32,830 nt of DNA from Lachnospiraceae bacterium (GCA_017445585.1 JAFSTX010000015.1:1-32830); one strand, 5' to 3'. Counted from the stretch's first letter, positions 7,608-16,545 are shown. Notes: generated by a model from the letters alone, not told the origin. A program made the numbers and translations.

Positions 7608-8557
7608 TCTTCCTGCTTCAGAAAACACTTATTTATACAGCTCCCCTGCTCATCGTGGCGCTTGGAGGCATGTTCTCAGAGCGAAGCGGCGTCATCAATC
7701 TGGCCCTCGAGGGCGAGATGATCTTCGGCGCCTTTATCGGTGCGATCAGCGCCAGACTTTTCCTGGAGGCCGGAGTCTTCTCCAATATGCAGCTGCAGTT
7801 TATCGTAGTACTGCTGATCTCCGCAGCCAGCGGCGCGATCTTCTCTCTCCTGCTCTCCTTCTCGGCGATCAAGCTCAAGGCGGACCAGACGATCGGAGGC
7901 ACGGCGCTGAACATGCTGGCCCCCGCCATAGTCAACGCCTTCGCTCTCGCCTTCTTTAACATGGAAAAGATACAGATGCCGGCCAATTTCCAGGGCTACG
8001 TCATCAAAAATCCCGATGCCACGCCCATCGAGCAGATCTTTGCCGACAAGGCCTATATCTCCACGTATGTCATCGTCGTCGTATTCATACTGCTCTCCAT
8101 CTGGATCTACAAGACGCGGACAGGCATGCGCATGAGAGCCTGCGGCGAGCATCCCCAGGCCGCGGCATCCGTCGGCGTCAACGTATTTAAAATGCGCTAC
8201 CTCGGAACTACCATTTCCGGCGCGTTGGCGGGACTCGGCGGCTACGCGTACATAGCCACCGTCGCCAACGGCACGGCCGAAAGCTCCATAGCCGGCATGG
8301 GCTTCCTCGCCCTGGCTATAATGATCTTCGGTAACTGGAAGCCGGTGGGGATCTTCTTTGGCGCGCTGCTCTTCGGTTTCCTCAAATGTATCGGACCCGT
8401 ATACAACTCCGTGGATTTTTTAAAGAACCTCGGACTGCCGATGTATTTCTACAATATCATCCCCTACGCGGTCGTGCTCGTCGTCCTGGCGATAACGGCC
8501 AAAAAGTCCGGCTGCCCCAAGGCAGAAGGCATTCCCTACGACAAGGGTATGAGATGA
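7604..8557 (+). CDS. nucleoside ABC importer permease 2
   Basis: This second membrane subunit (317 residues) resembles B. subtilis NupQ. It begins at once with a hydrophobic helix and carries the family motif MFSERSGVINLALEGEMIFGAF near residue 25, then further helices and the coupling segment TRTGMRMRACGEHPQAAASVG. With permease 1 it would form the heterodimeric pore through which nucleosides pass from the lipoprotein into the cytoplasm. Start ATG 7604 overlaps the preceding stop by four bases (ATGA), so translation is probably coupled. A GC-rich hairpin with a short T run follows the stop and precedes the salvage genes. Confidence 0.92.
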   Translation: MIFLLQKTLIYTAPLLIVALGGMFSERSGVINLALEGEMIFGAFIGAISARLFLEAGVFSNMQLQFIVVLLISAASGAIFSLLLSFSAIKLKADQTIGGTALNMLAPAIVNAFALAFFNMEKIQMPANFQGYVIKNPDATPIEQIFADKAYISTYVIVVVFILLSIWIYKTRTGMRMRACGEHPQAAASVGVNVFKMRYLGTTISGALAGLGGYAYIATVANGTAESSIAGMGFLALAIMIFGNWKPVGIFFGALLFGFLKCIGPVYNSVDFLKNLGLPMYFYNIIPYAVVLVVLAITAKKSGCPKAEGIPYDKGMR

Positions 8558-8566
8558 TCTTTTCTG

Positions 8567-8588
8567 AGAGCCCGCCCCGGCGGGCTTT
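8567..8588 (+). terminator. short intrinsic terminator after the transporter genes
   Basis: GCCCGC (8570-8575) pairs with GCGGGC (8580-8585) across a 4-base loop; flanking A/G bases can pair with the following TTTT. The T run is only four bases and no promoter is evident before pdp at 8613, so some read-through into the salvage genes is likely. Confidence 0.6.
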
Positions 8589-8612
8589 TCAGCCTCCAAG
8601 GGAGTCGTTTTT

Positions 8613-9914
8613 ATGCGAATGTATGACATTATCCGCAAAAAGCGCGACGGCGGCCATCTGAGCGCCGAAGAGATACGCTTTTTTACGGAAGGACTTGTTA
8701 ACGGCAGCGTGCCTGACTACCAGGCCGCAGCCCTCTGCATGGCGATCTTTTTCAACGGTATGGACCGTGAGGAGATCGCGGATCTGACCTTTGCCGTCAG
8801 AGATTCCGGCGAAAGGCTGGATCTGAGCAGTGTGAAGGGCCTCCGCGCGGACAAGCACTCCACGGGCGGCGTAGGCGACAAGACCAGCCTCGTCGTTGCT
8901 CCCGCGGCAGCCGCGCTCGGGATAAAGGTCGCAAAGGTCAGCGGACGCGGGCTTGCCCACACCGGCGGCACCATCGACAAGCTGGAATCCATCCCCGGAT
9001 TTTGCGCCGATCTGCCCGAAGACGTCTTTATCGACTGTGTCAACCGGGTCGGAGTGGCCATAATCGGACAGACCAGAGACGTGGCTCCCGCCGACAAAAA
9101 GCTCTACGCGCTGCGCGACGTCACGGCGACCGTGGACAGCCTGCCCCTGATCGTTTCGAGCATCATGGGCAAGAAGCTTGCGGCGGACGACGATATCATC
9201 GTGCTCGACGTAAAATGCGGCAGCGGCTCCTTTAACAAGACGCCGCAGATCAGCCGCGAGATCGCGGAGTGCATGGTGGATATCGGCAGAAAGGCCGGAA
9301 AAAAGATATCCGCGCTCATCACGGATATGGACAGACCGCTCGGATACGCCATAGGCAATGCGCTTGAGGTCCGCGAGGCCATCGACACCATGAAGGGCCG
9401 CGGTCCGGAGGACTTTACCGAGCTGTGCCGCGAGCTGACGTCCGCGATCCTGTATCTGGCCGGTAAGGGCAGCCGCAGCGAGTGTTCCGACATAGCGGCT
9501 CAGTGTATCAGCGACGGCCGCGCGCTCGCCAAATTCAGAGAGATGATCGCCGCCCAGGGCGGTGATCCCGATGTGACAGAGGATTACAGTCTCTTCGGGG
9601 AGGCAGCCTATACGTATGAGGTCCGCGCCCCGAAGGCCGGATATATCGCGTCGGTGGACGCCGAGGGCTACGGAGCGGCCAGCCTCATCCTCGGCGCAGG
9701 ACGCAACACCATGAAGGAAAGCATCGACCATACCGCCGGGATCATCCTCTCCAAAAAGACGGGTGAGCGCGTAGAGGCAGGCACGACGATAGCCACTCTC
9801 TACAGCAACCGCAGAGAGAGCCTCGAGAGCTCCGCCGCGAGACTGCTGGCCGCGACCGCGATCTCGGACGAAAAGCCCGCGCCCAGGCCGCTGATCATAG
9901 ACAGGGTGGAATAA
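8613..9914 (+). CDS. pdp: pyrimidine-nucleoside phosphorylase (thymidine/uridine phosphorylase)
   Basis: This enzyme cleaves uridine, deoxyuridine or thymidine with phosphate to give the free base and (deoxy)ribose-1-phosphate. The 433-residue length and the motifs fit nucleoside phosphorylase family II: an N-terminal helical domain (MYDIIRKKRDGGHLSAEEI), the phosphate-binding stretch KHSTGGVGDKTS (81-92) and the signature SGRGLAHTGGTIDKLES (110-126). The C-terminal domain (YEVRAPKAGYI...HTAGIILSKKTGERV) is also present. Firmicute members are usually the broad-specificity Pdp; a narrower thymidine phosphorylase (DeoA) is the alternative. The start is set by AAGGGAG (8598-8604), eight bases upstream. 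It is the first gene of the salvage block; its sugar product feeds the DeoB domain encoded further down. Confidence 0.94.
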   Translation: MRMYDIIRKKRDGGHLSAEEIRFFTEGLVNGSVPDYQAAALCMAIFFNGMDREEIADLTFAVRDSGERLDLSSVKGLRADKHSTGGVGDKTSLVVAPAAAALGIKVAKVSGRGLAHTGGTIDKLESIPGFCADLPEDVFIDCVNRVGVAIIGQTRDVAPADKKLYALRDVTATVDSLPLIVSSIMGKKLAADDDIIVLDVKCGSGSFNKTPQISREIAECMVDIGRKAGKKISALITDMDRPLGYAIGNALEVREAIDTMKGRGPEDFTELCRELTSAILYLAGKGSRSECSDIAAQCISDGRALAKFREMIAAQGGDPDVTEDYSLFGEAAYTYEVRAPKAGYIASVDAEGYGAASLILGAGRNTMKESIDHTAGIILSKKTGERVEAGTTIATLYSNRRESLESSAARLLAATAISDEKPAPRPLIIDRVE

Positions 9915-9929
9915 AAAGGAAGGATCATC

Positions 9930-10523
9930 ATGGCGAAACTGTATTTCAAGTTCGGCGCCATGGGCTGCTCCAAGACGGCTCAGGCGCTCATCACAAAATT
10001 CAATTACGAGGAGCGCGGCATGAAGGTGCTCCTGATGAAACCGGCGATCGATGACCGCGAAGGCGCCAGCGTAGTGCGCTCCCGCATCGGGCTTGAGGCG
10101 CCCTGCCTTATGATCCCCGGCGATCAGGATATCTACGCTCTTTACAGATCCGAATACTCCGACAGAGACGTCATCATAGTGGACGAGTGCCAGTTCCTGA
10201 CGCCCGAGCAGGTCGACCAGCTGGGTCAGATCGTGCTGGACATGGATATCCCGGTGCTTTGCTTCGGCCTCAGGACCGACTTCGCGACCCACCTCTTTCC
10301 CGGCAGCCGCAGGCTCTTTGAGCTGGCAGAGTCCATCACGGAAATCAAATCCGTCTGCCGCTGCGGAGCCAAGGCCACGGTCAACGCCCGCTTTGACGAC
10401 GATGGAAATATAGTCTACAAGGGCGATCAGATCTGCATCGGCGGCAACAACAGATACGAGGCGATGTGCCGCAAGTGCTGGGAAAAACGCAAAAAAGAGC
10501 AGGCTGAAAAGGGGATCGGCTGA
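9930..10523 (+). CDS. tdk: thymidine kinase (type II)
   Basis: This 197-residue enzyme phosphorylates thymidine and deoxyuridine with ATP. It has a P-loop GAMGCSKT (9-16), a Walker B/catalytic acid motif DECQFL (85-90, Glu86 expected as general base), the GLRTDF loop and a C-terminal zinc-binding lasso with Cys143, Cys145, Cys180 and Cys183. The P-loop has Ser rather than the usual Gly before the Lys. The start has AAAGGAAGGA just upstream. The stop overlaps the udk start by one base. In this cluster it competes with Pdp for imported thymidine: phosphorylation salvages it, phosphorolysis degrades it. Confidence 0.93.
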   Translation: MAKLYFKFGAMGCSKTAQALITKFNYEERGMKVLLMKPAIDDREGASVVRSRIGLEAPCLMIPGDQDIYALYRSEYSDRDVIIVDECQFLTPEQVDQLGQIVLDMDIPVLCFGLRTDFATHLFPGSRRLFELAESITEIKSVCRCGAKATVNARFDDDGNIVYKGDQICIGGNNRYEAMCRKCWEKRKKEQAEKGIG

Positions 10524-11152
10524 TGGAGCACATTATCATCGGGATCGCGGGCGGTTCCGGAAGCGGCAAGACAACTCTGGCCCGCAACATCAAAGAGACG
10601 TTCAGCGACGACGCCGTGCTGATAAGCATGGATTCATACTACAAGCACAGCCCCGAGCTGACCTACGAGGAGCGCGTGGTCCGCAACTACGACCACCCGG
10701 ACGCCTTTGATCTGGATATGTTCATCGATCACGTCAGGGCGCTGAAGCAGGGCAGAACGATCGTCGTCCCCCAGTACGACTTCACCGCCCACCTGCGGAG
10801 CGACCAGACCGTCACCGTGGAAAGCAGGAGCATCATCATACTGGAGGGCGTGCTTTTATTTGCGGATCCGAGGCTTACGGAGCTGATGGACATAAAGGTA
10901 TTCGTGGATACCGACGCCGACGTCAGGATCATCCGTCGCATAGTCCGCGACGTCAAAAAGCGCGGACGCTCGCTGGATTCGGTCGTGGCGCAGTACCTGG
11001 GGACCGTAAAGCCGATGCACGAGCAGTTTGTCGAGCCGGGCAAGAAGATCGCGGACATCATCGTCCCCGAAGGCGGAAAGAACCTCGTAGCCCTCGGAAT
11101 GATAAGTGATTTCCTTGAAAAGAAAATAAAAAACCAAAAGGAGACTGAATAA
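10523..11152 (+). CDS. udk: uridine kinase
   Basis: Uridine/cytidine kinase makes UMP and CMP from the imported nucleosides. The 209-residue protein starts with [17 protein letters not shown], whose P-loop spans residues 10-18. It continues with ISMDSYYK and the substrate-binding YDHPDAFD, then PQYDF, and has [15 protein letters not shown] as the lid region, all typical of the PRK/URK family. The ATG shares one base with the tdk TGA, so coupled translation is likely. C-terminal residues ([21 protein letters not shown]) match the family end. Confidence 0.94.
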   Translation: MEHIIIGIAGGSGSGKTTLARNIKETFSDDAVLISMDSYYKHSPELTYEERVVRNYDHPDAFDLDMFIDHVRALKQGRTIVVPQYDFTAHLRSDQTVTVESRSIIILEGVLLFADPRLTELMDIKVFVDTDADVRIIRRIVRDVKKRGRSLDSVVAQYLGTVKPMHEQFVEPGKKIADIIVPEGGKNLVALGMISDFLEKKIKNQKETE

Positions 11153-11154
11153 AA

Positions 11155-11805
11155 ATGGAGCTCAGTAAAATACTTGAAAAATGCGATCATACGCTGCTTG
11201 CGCAGGCAGCCACCTGGGAGGATATAAAACAGATCTGCGACGACGGGATCAAATATCATACCGCCTCGGTCTGCATACCCCCCTCCTTCGTAAAGAGGGC
11301 AAAGGAGTACGTGGGAGACAGGCTGGCCATCTGCACGGTCATTGGCTTTCCAAACGGCTACAACACCACGGCGGTAAAGCTCTATGAGACGGAGGACGCG
11401 CTGAAAAACGGCGCCGACGAGATCGATATGGTGATCAATATCGGCGAGCTGCGCGCGGGAAATGAGGATTACGTCCTTGATGAGATCAGACAGCTCAAGA
11501 AAGCCTGCGGCAGCAAGATCCTCAAGGTCATCATCGAGACCTGCCTGCTCACCGAGGAGGAGAAGGTAACCATGTGCCGCCTCGTTTCGCAGGCCGGCGC
11601 GGACTATATAAAGACATCCACCGGTTTTTCCAAGGCGGGAGCCACATTTGAAGACGTGAAGCTTTTCGCCGAAAATATCGGACCCGGCGTAAAGATCAAG
11701 GCGGCAGGCGGCATCAGTTCTCTGGAAGACGCTGAGAAATTCATCGGGCTCGGGGCGTCGCGCCTGGGCACCAGCCGCATAGTCAAGATAGCAAAAGCTC
11801 AGTAA
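11155..11805 (+). CDS. deoC: deoxyribose-phosphate aldolase
   Basis: This class I aldolase splits 2-deoxyribose-5-phosphate into acetaldehyde and glyceraldehyde-3-phosphate. At 216 residues it matches the short family length. The Schiff-base lysine is Lys153 in YIKTSTGF; Asp91 in EIDMVIN and Lys182 in KIKAAGGI complete the catalytic set. AAAAGGAG (11136-11143) lies 11 bases upstream and overlaps the end of udk. It takes the product of the DeoB domain and lets the cell use deoxynucleosides as carbon and energy sources. Confidence 0.96.
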   Translation: MELSKILEKCDHTLLAQAATWEDIKQICDDGIKYHTASVCIPPSFVKRAKEYVGDRLAICTVIGFPNGYNTTAVKLYETEDALKNGADEIDMVINIGELRAGNEDYVLDEIRQLKKACGSKILKVIIETCLLTEEEKVTMCRLVSQAGADYIKTSTGFSKAGATFEDVKLFAENIGPGVKIKAAGGISSLEDAEKFIGLGASRLGTSRIVKIAKAQ

Positions 11806-11814
11806 GGAGGCAGT

Positions 11815-12525
11815 ATGAGCAAAATACCCACACCCCACATAGAAGCTAAAGCCGGCGATTTCGCCGATACCGTCCTGATGCCGGGAGATCCGCTCCGCTC
11901 AAAGTTCATTTCCGAGAATTTTCTTACCGATGCAGTGCTCGTCAACAACGTCCGCGGAGTACAGGGCTACACCGGATACTACAAGGGCAAGAGGGTCTCA
12001 GTCATGGCCTCCGGCATGGGTCAGCCCGCGATCGGCATCTACTCCTATGAGCTGTTCAATTTCTACGACGTAAAGCAGATAATCCGCGTCGGCTCGTGCG
12101 GCGCCTACAGCCCCGAGCTCCACGTACGCGATATCATCCTCGCCATGGGAGCCTGCACAAACGGGAATTACGCCGGCCAGTACGGTCTGCCGGGGACCTT
12201 TGCCCCGATAGCGGACTTTGATCTGCTGAGGCGCGCGGCCGATGAGTGCGAAAAAAAGGGCCTGCGCTACAAGGTCGGCAATATCTACTCGTCCGACGTC
12301 TTTTACGACGAGCAGGACGTCTGCCCGCTCTGGTCAAAGGTGGGCGTGCTCGGCGTGGAGATGGAGTCGGCGGCCCTCTACTGCAACGCGGCCAGAGCCG
12401 GCAAGAGGGCGCTGTGCATCTGCACGGTCAGTGACTCCTTTGTCTATCCCGAGGAAAACACCACTGCCGAGGAGCGCCAGAATTCCTTTACCGCGATGAT
12501 GGAGGTTGCGCTGGAGATAGCGTAA
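11815..12525 (+). CDS. deoD: purine nucleoside phosphorylase, DeoD type
   Basis: This enzyme cleaves purine (deoxy)nucleosides to the base and pentose-1-phosphate. The 236-residue protein has the DeoD-type start (PTPHIEAKAGDFADTVLMPGDPLR), the phosphate-binding block RVGSCGAY, the purine/ribose-binding GVEMESAAL and catalytic Asp in CTVSDSF. The trimer-of-dimers DeoD form accepts adenosine as well as inosine and guanosine. The GGAGG (11806-11810) is joined to the deoC stop codon (TAAGGAGG), so expression of the two is tightly linked. After it come 76 bases of small GC-rich palindromes before the next gene. Confidence 0.95.
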   Translation: MSKIPTPHIEAKAGDFADTVLMPGDPLRSKFISENFLTDAVLVNNVRGVQGYTGYYKGKRVSVMASGMGQPAIGIYSYELFNFYDVKQIIRVGSCGAYSPELHVRDIILAMGACTNGNYAGQYGLPGTFAPIADFDLLRRAADECEKKGLRYKVGNIYSSDVFYDEQDVCPLWSKVGVLGVEMESAALYCNAARAGKRALCICTVSDSFVYPEENTTAEERQNSFTAMMEVALEIA

Positions 12526-12601
12526 AAATACCGGAGCGCTCCCGCGCCCGGGCAGATGATCCTGCCGCAGGTGCGCTGCGCCGGAACGAGGTCAGATTTA
12601 T

Positions 12602-14203
12602 ATGAAAAAAAGAGCATTTATCATAGTTCTCGACAGTATGGGCGTGGGCGAGCTGCCCGACGCCGCTCTCTGGCACGATGAGGGAAGCAACACCCTCGGC
12701 GCGATCAGAGATCACGAAAATTTTTACTGCCCTAACCTCAGGCGCCTCGGCCTGTTTAATATCGAGGGAGTCGGAGGAGGAGTCGATCGTCCCGCGGGAA
12801 CTGTAGCGCGGATGGCAGAGCGCAGCATGGGCAAGGACACCACCACCGGGCACTGGGAGATCGCCGGGCTTACGTCGCCCAAAGCGATGCCCACGTATCC
12901 CGACGGTTTTCCCGCTGAAGTCATCGGGGAATTCGAGCGCCGCACCGGACGCAAAGTCCTGTGCAACAAGCCCTATTCAGGCACCGACGTCATCAGGGAT
13001 TACGGCCGGGAACACGCAGCCACGGGAGCGCTGATAGTCTACACTTCCGCGGATTCGGTCTTTCAGATCGCCGCGCACGAGGATGTCGTCCCCGTAGAGG
13101 AGCTGTACAGATACTGCGAGATCGCGCGTGAGATCCTGCAGGGCGAGCACGCTGTAGGGCGCGTCATCGCAAGGCCCTTTACCGGCGAATACCCCTATGT
13201 GCGCACTGCCCGCAGGCACGATTTTTCGCTGACCCCGCCGCGCGATACCATGCTCGACCTGCTCAAAAAAGCCGGATACGATACCCTCTCCGTCGGCAAG
13301 ATCTACGATATATTCGCCGGAAAGAGCGTCTCCGAGATGAACCGCACCACCTGCAATGATGAGGGCATGGAGATCACGCTCCGTATGCAGGACCGTGATT
13401 TCAACGGCCTTTGTTTTGTAAATCTGGTGGATTTCGATATGAAATACGGCCACCGCAATGACGTGGCCGGATACGCTGCCGCGATGAGCGCCTTTGACAG
13501 GCAGCTGGGGACTTTCCTCGATAATATGCGCGACGACGATATCCTGATCATCACCGCGGACCACGGCTGCGATCCCTCCACTCCTTCCACGGATCATTCA
13601 CGGGAATACATACCCATGATCATGACCGGAAAACACGTCAGGCGGGGCGTGAACCTCGGGACCCGGGCCAGCTATGCCGATATCTCTGCTACTGTCCTGG
13701 AATACTTCGGGGTGGACCAGGAAGAGACAGACGGCGAGAGCTTTCTGCGCGAGAGCGTTTCGGCCGCGGCTCTGCTGCCCTGCGACGCGCTCTCCGACCG
13801 CGAACTGATGGAGCTTGCAGTCACCGCCAAGTCGTCCGCCTATACGCCGTATTCGCACTATCAGGTCGGCGCCGCTCTCATGACGTCCGAAGGGGAAATC
13901 TTTACCGGATGCAATATTGAAAACGCCACGTACACGCCCACCGTGTGCGCGGAGCGGGTGGCCTTTTTCAAGGCCGTCAGCGCCGGCAGGCGCGATTTTG
14001 CAAAGATCGCCATAGCCGGAGGCCGCGAGGGCGAGGTCGCGCGCATGTGTACTCCATGCGGCGTCTGCCGCCAGGTCATAGCCGAATTCTGCGATCAGGA
14101 TTTCATACTGGTGCTCGGCAACCCGGAGGAGACCCGTGAATTCAGGCTGAGTGAGATCCTTCCACTTACGTTCACAAAAAAGGATCTGGGGCAGAGCGAG
14201 TAA
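12602..14203 (+). CDS. deoB-cdd: phosphopentomutase-cytidine deaminase fusion
   Basis: One uninterrupted 533-codon frame encodes two enzymes. Residues 1-~383 are a full-length phosphopentomutase: Asp11 in VLDSMGVGE, the phospho-threonine motif KDTTTGHWE (78-86), Asp279/His284 in DFDMKYGHR, Asp320-His321 and His332 in ITADHG...TDHSRE. It converts (deoxy)ribose-1-phosphate to the 5-phosphate. After a linker (~384-396), residues 397-~527 are a complete cytidine deaminase with CAE (Cys449, Glu451) and PCGVC (Cys486, Cys489) as zinc and proton-shuttle residues. It turns cytidine into uridine, a substrate for Pdp. The enzymes are normally separate proteins; both active sites look intact here. The GAGG at 12588-12591 is ten bases before the ATG. 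No internal RBS was obvious at the junction. It is the last gene of the salvage block. Confidence 0.93.
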   Translation: MKKRAFIIVLDSMGVGELPDAALWHDEGSNTLGAIRDHENFYCPNLRRLGLFNIEGVGGGVDRPAGTVARMAERSMGKDTTTGHWEIAGLTSPKAMPTYPDGFPAEVIGEFERRTGRKVLCNKPYSGTDVIRDYGREHAATGALIVYTSADSVFQIAAHEDVVPVEELYRYCEIAREILQGEHAVGRVIARPFTGEYPYVRTARRHDFSLTPPRDTMLDLLKKAGYDTLSVGKIYDIFAGKSVSEMNRTTCNDEGMEITLRMQDRDFNGLCFVNLVDFDMKYGHRNDVAGYAAAMSAFDRQLGTFLDNMRDDDILIITADHGCDPSTPSTDHSREYIPMIMTGKHVRRGVNLGTRASYADISATVLEYFGVDQEETDGESFLRESVSAAALLPCDALSDRELMELAVTAKSSAYTPYSHYQVGAALMTSEGEIFTGCNIENATYTPTVCAERVAFFKAVSAGRRDFAKIAIAGGREGEVARMCTPCGVCRQVIAEFCDQDFILVLGNPEETREFRLSEILPLTFTKKDLGQSE

Positions 14204-14234
14204 CCGGATCCTGCGCAGCGCGGCGTTTTGGGCT

Positions 14235-14257
14235 GTAAGCTAGTAAGAACGCTTACT
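14235..14257. terminator. hairpin in the convergent gap after deoB-cdd
   Basis: AGTAAG (14242-14247) pairs perfectly with CTTACT (14252-14257) over a 4-base loop; GTAAGC (14235-14240) offers an alternative partner for GCTTAC (14251-14256). It sits between two converging genes and may end transcription from both sides, but there is no strong T run. Confidence 0.35.
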
Positions 14258-16455
14258 CAGTCGACTTTTACCAGCACGTAGGTGTCCATAGGCGAGTAAT
14301 ACCCGACTCCGAGATCGATCATCGAAGTCTGTGTCAGGCGTACGCTTCCGTCCTCTCCCACGCTGAATTTGAATTCATTGTACGATTTGGAGGTCCAGTC
14401 TATTTCCTCATCTGAATAAACATTCTCCTCTGATTTTCCGGTCAGTGACGCGGGATCAAAGGTAAACGGCACTGATGCGGCTGCGCCGTGTAATACCATA
14501 TGAGTATCGTCCTGATACTCCACTTCGAGGTAGGTTCCGCCGTCCACACCCTCATTATTGACCGATACAAGCTCGTATGTCCCCGCCAGTCCTTCCGCGC
14601 CGTGCGGTGTTTCCGACCCCGGGACCTCTTCCGACGTCGGCTCTGCTGTCTCATCCTCAAGCGCCGCTATCTCATAGAGCACCTCTCTCAGCCTATCCAG
14701 ATATTCCTGAATGTCAAAATCATCGCTGCCGGGACGCAGGGACTTGTTTTCCTCCAGCACCTCGTCGATCGTTTCCTGCGGGATCGGAGCCTCCGGATCG
14801 GGAGGAGTGACCGGGCTCTGCGGCTTTTCGCCCCGCTGCTCCGCCTCCTCTATATTCTGAACGGCCTTTTTTACAGTCTCCTCAGCCTCGGACGCGGGAA
14901 CGCCCGCATTCTCGAGCACCTGCTTCATGGCCTTCTGCTCTTCAGGAGACGTACCGATCTTTGTATCCTCGGCTGTCACGTGCACTTTTCCGTCTGATCC
15001 CATTTTCGGAGTTGCCGCGAGTATGCACGCGTTTTTCATGCTGTCCTCATCTGCCAGAACACCGCCCAGAAATGACAGGACGCCGAAGGCATCGGACGCC
15101 TCCTTGCCTCCGTTTGAGCTCATTTCGGTCTTAAGGAAATCCTTCGTCACCTCTGCCAGACTCTTGAAGCGGTCAGCTTCGTTCATTTTCTCCAGCAGAT
15201 GCTTCGCGTTATATCCCAGACCGGCCAGGCTGACGATGGTGGACACGGGCGCGAAATCCTTCTGGATCCCGTCGGCTGTCTGCGTAACTATATTGTCCTC
15301 TGTCCCGTAGGCCAGCATAGCGCCGGTCGAAGTGACCTCGCAGGCCGCGTTGACGCCGCTTGTGATGACTCCGCCCACCGTCACGGTAGCCTCCAGCGCA
15401 CCCATCGTGGCGAGGCTTCCCGCAGCTACCGGAGCGGCAGCTATGACGCATCCTGCCACAGTACCGGCGGTTTTGAGCACAGTCGCGGTCTTTACCGCAG
15501 CGTCTGCCTTTGAGGCGATGTCCTCGTAATCGGCGCCCTCGAGGATCGCCTGGGCCTGCCTGAGCTGCGCATAGGCGTGTTTGGCGTCGGTATTCATATG
15601 GGCGGCGAGAGTGCGTACGCCCGTGCCGGCTTTTGCCTTATCGTAGATCTCGGTGACCTGCTTTGCCCACTTCACCGCCTCGGAATCCTTAGCGGCATAG
15701 GCTACTGTGGTAAAGGGGCCGACAAAGGCGCTGCCTTCTTTCGCTTCGGAGACGATCGTATACGTCGGCTTGCCCATCTCTTCATCGCTCTCCAGCCACA
15801 GATCCACCGCCTCTGTCAGTCCTGCGCTCGCGGCATCCGCATTCTCGAAGGCCGTTATCGTGTCCGAAAGCAGCGCGGCGTATTCGTCCGGGTCAACGGC
15901 GGACGGGTCGCAGGCAAGGAGCTTTTCCAGATACATTCTGGCCACTATGTAATAGCGCAGCGAGAGGTCTGTAGTCATATTGACCATGGCCTCTCCGGGC
16001 CCCGGCTCTGGCAAGACTATCTCAACTCTGTTTATACGCGAATATACGTCCGGATCAGCTCCGTCCGGAAGCTGTGCTTCAGCCTGCTTTTTCAGGAAAA
16101 ATCCGGGCGTCACAAATCCCGTAAATGCCAGTACCGCAGCCATTACGACGGCTATGATCGCGGTGATCAGACCCGCGCGGCTTTTCTTTTTCGGTGCGGG
16201 CGCCTGCGTATAATTCATATAGCCTCCCGCAGGCATCCCATAATACGGTCCCTGCGGCCCGCTCTGATATGTACCCTGTGGCTTTCCGGCGGGTGCTGCA
16301 GGCATCCCGTTTTGCGGCACGCCCTGATAAGCATTAAACTGCCCGTTCATCGGTGCTTCCGGCACTTTGGGAAACCGGACTTCCGCGCCGCAGTATCTGC
16401 AAAACTTCGCGTCCTCACGGAGCTGCTTTCCGCAGTTTACACAAAATATACTCAT
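14257..16455 (-). CDS. zinc-ribbon, single-span membrane protein of unknown function
   Basis: I do not recognise a specific family. The 732-residue protein begins with a double-CXXC zinc ribbon (CVNCGKQ...CRYCGAEV, residues 5-25). A Pro/Gly/Gln/Tyr-rich segment (~30-100) and a basic stop (KKKSR) precede one transmembrane helix (~108-135). The rest, mostly alpha-helical and Ala/Glu-rich, includes a small glycine/alanine-rich hydrophobic stretch near 345-385 (AGCVIAAAPVAAGSLATMGAL). The C-terminal ~85 residues look like a small beta domain (LAGTYELVSVNNEGVDGGTYLEV). The N-terminal ribbon would be cytoplasmic and the large part outside. The start at 16455 has GGAGG six bases upstream; a longer frame to 16497 has none. 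A promoter and a palindrome lie upstream. The C-terminal domain resembles lipocalin-like or surface beta modules, but no function should be assigned. Confidence 0.75.
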   Translation of the reverse strand: MSIFCVNCGKQLREDAKFCRYCGAEVRFPKVPEAPMNGQFNAYQGVPQNGMPAAPAGKPQGTYQSGPQGPYYGMPAGGYMNYTQAPAPKKKSRAGLITAIIAVVMAAVLAFTGFVTPGFFLKKQAEAQLPDGADPDVYSRINRVEIVLPEPGPGEAMVNMTTDLSLRYYIVARMYLEKLLACDPSAVDPDEYAALLSDTITAFENADAASAGLTEAVDLWLESDEEMGKPTYTIVSEAKEGSAFVGPFTTVAYAAKDSEAVKWAKQVTEIYDKAKAGTGVRTLAAHMNTDAKHAYAQLRQAQAILEGADYEDIASKADAAVKTATVLKTAGTVAGCVIAAAPVAAGSLATMGALEATVTVGGVITSGVNAACEVTSTGAMLAYGTEDNIVTQTADGIQKDFAPVSTIVSLAGLGYNAKHLLEKMNEADRFKSLAEVTKDFLKTEMSSNGGKEASDAFGVLSFLGGVLADEDSMKNACILAATPKMGSDGKVHVTAEDTKIGTSPEEQKAMKQVLENAGVPASEAEETVKKAVQNIEEAEQRGEKPQSPVTPPDPEAPIPQETIDEVLEENKSLRPGSDDFDIQEYLDRLREVLYEIAALEDETAEPTSEEVPGSETPHGAEGLAGTYELVSVNNEGVDGGTYLEVEYQDDTHMVLHGAAASVPFTFDPASLTGKSEENVYSDEEIDWTSKSYNEFKFSVGEDGSVRLTQTSMIDLGVGYYSPMDTYVLVKVD

Positions 16456-16545
16456 CCCACGCCTCCGACCTGCTGCAAGAATCGTCCTAAAAAACAAGTC
16501 CCTGAGGTGTCATGACCATCTTCCGGTCACACACTCTTCAAGGTT

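Noticed and set aside
4798-10292. Long antisense open frames opposite the transporter and salvage genes (up to 567 codons)
   Set aside because: They lie exactly opposite well-recognised genes in GC-rich DNA, lack convincing ribosome binding sites and encode His/Asp/Arg-rich composition without motifs; they are by-products of codon bias.
15577-16515. 312-codon plus-strand frame opposite the zinc-ribbon membrane protein
   Set aside because: Basic, Cys/His/Arg-rich shadow of the real gene; no motif, no RBS.
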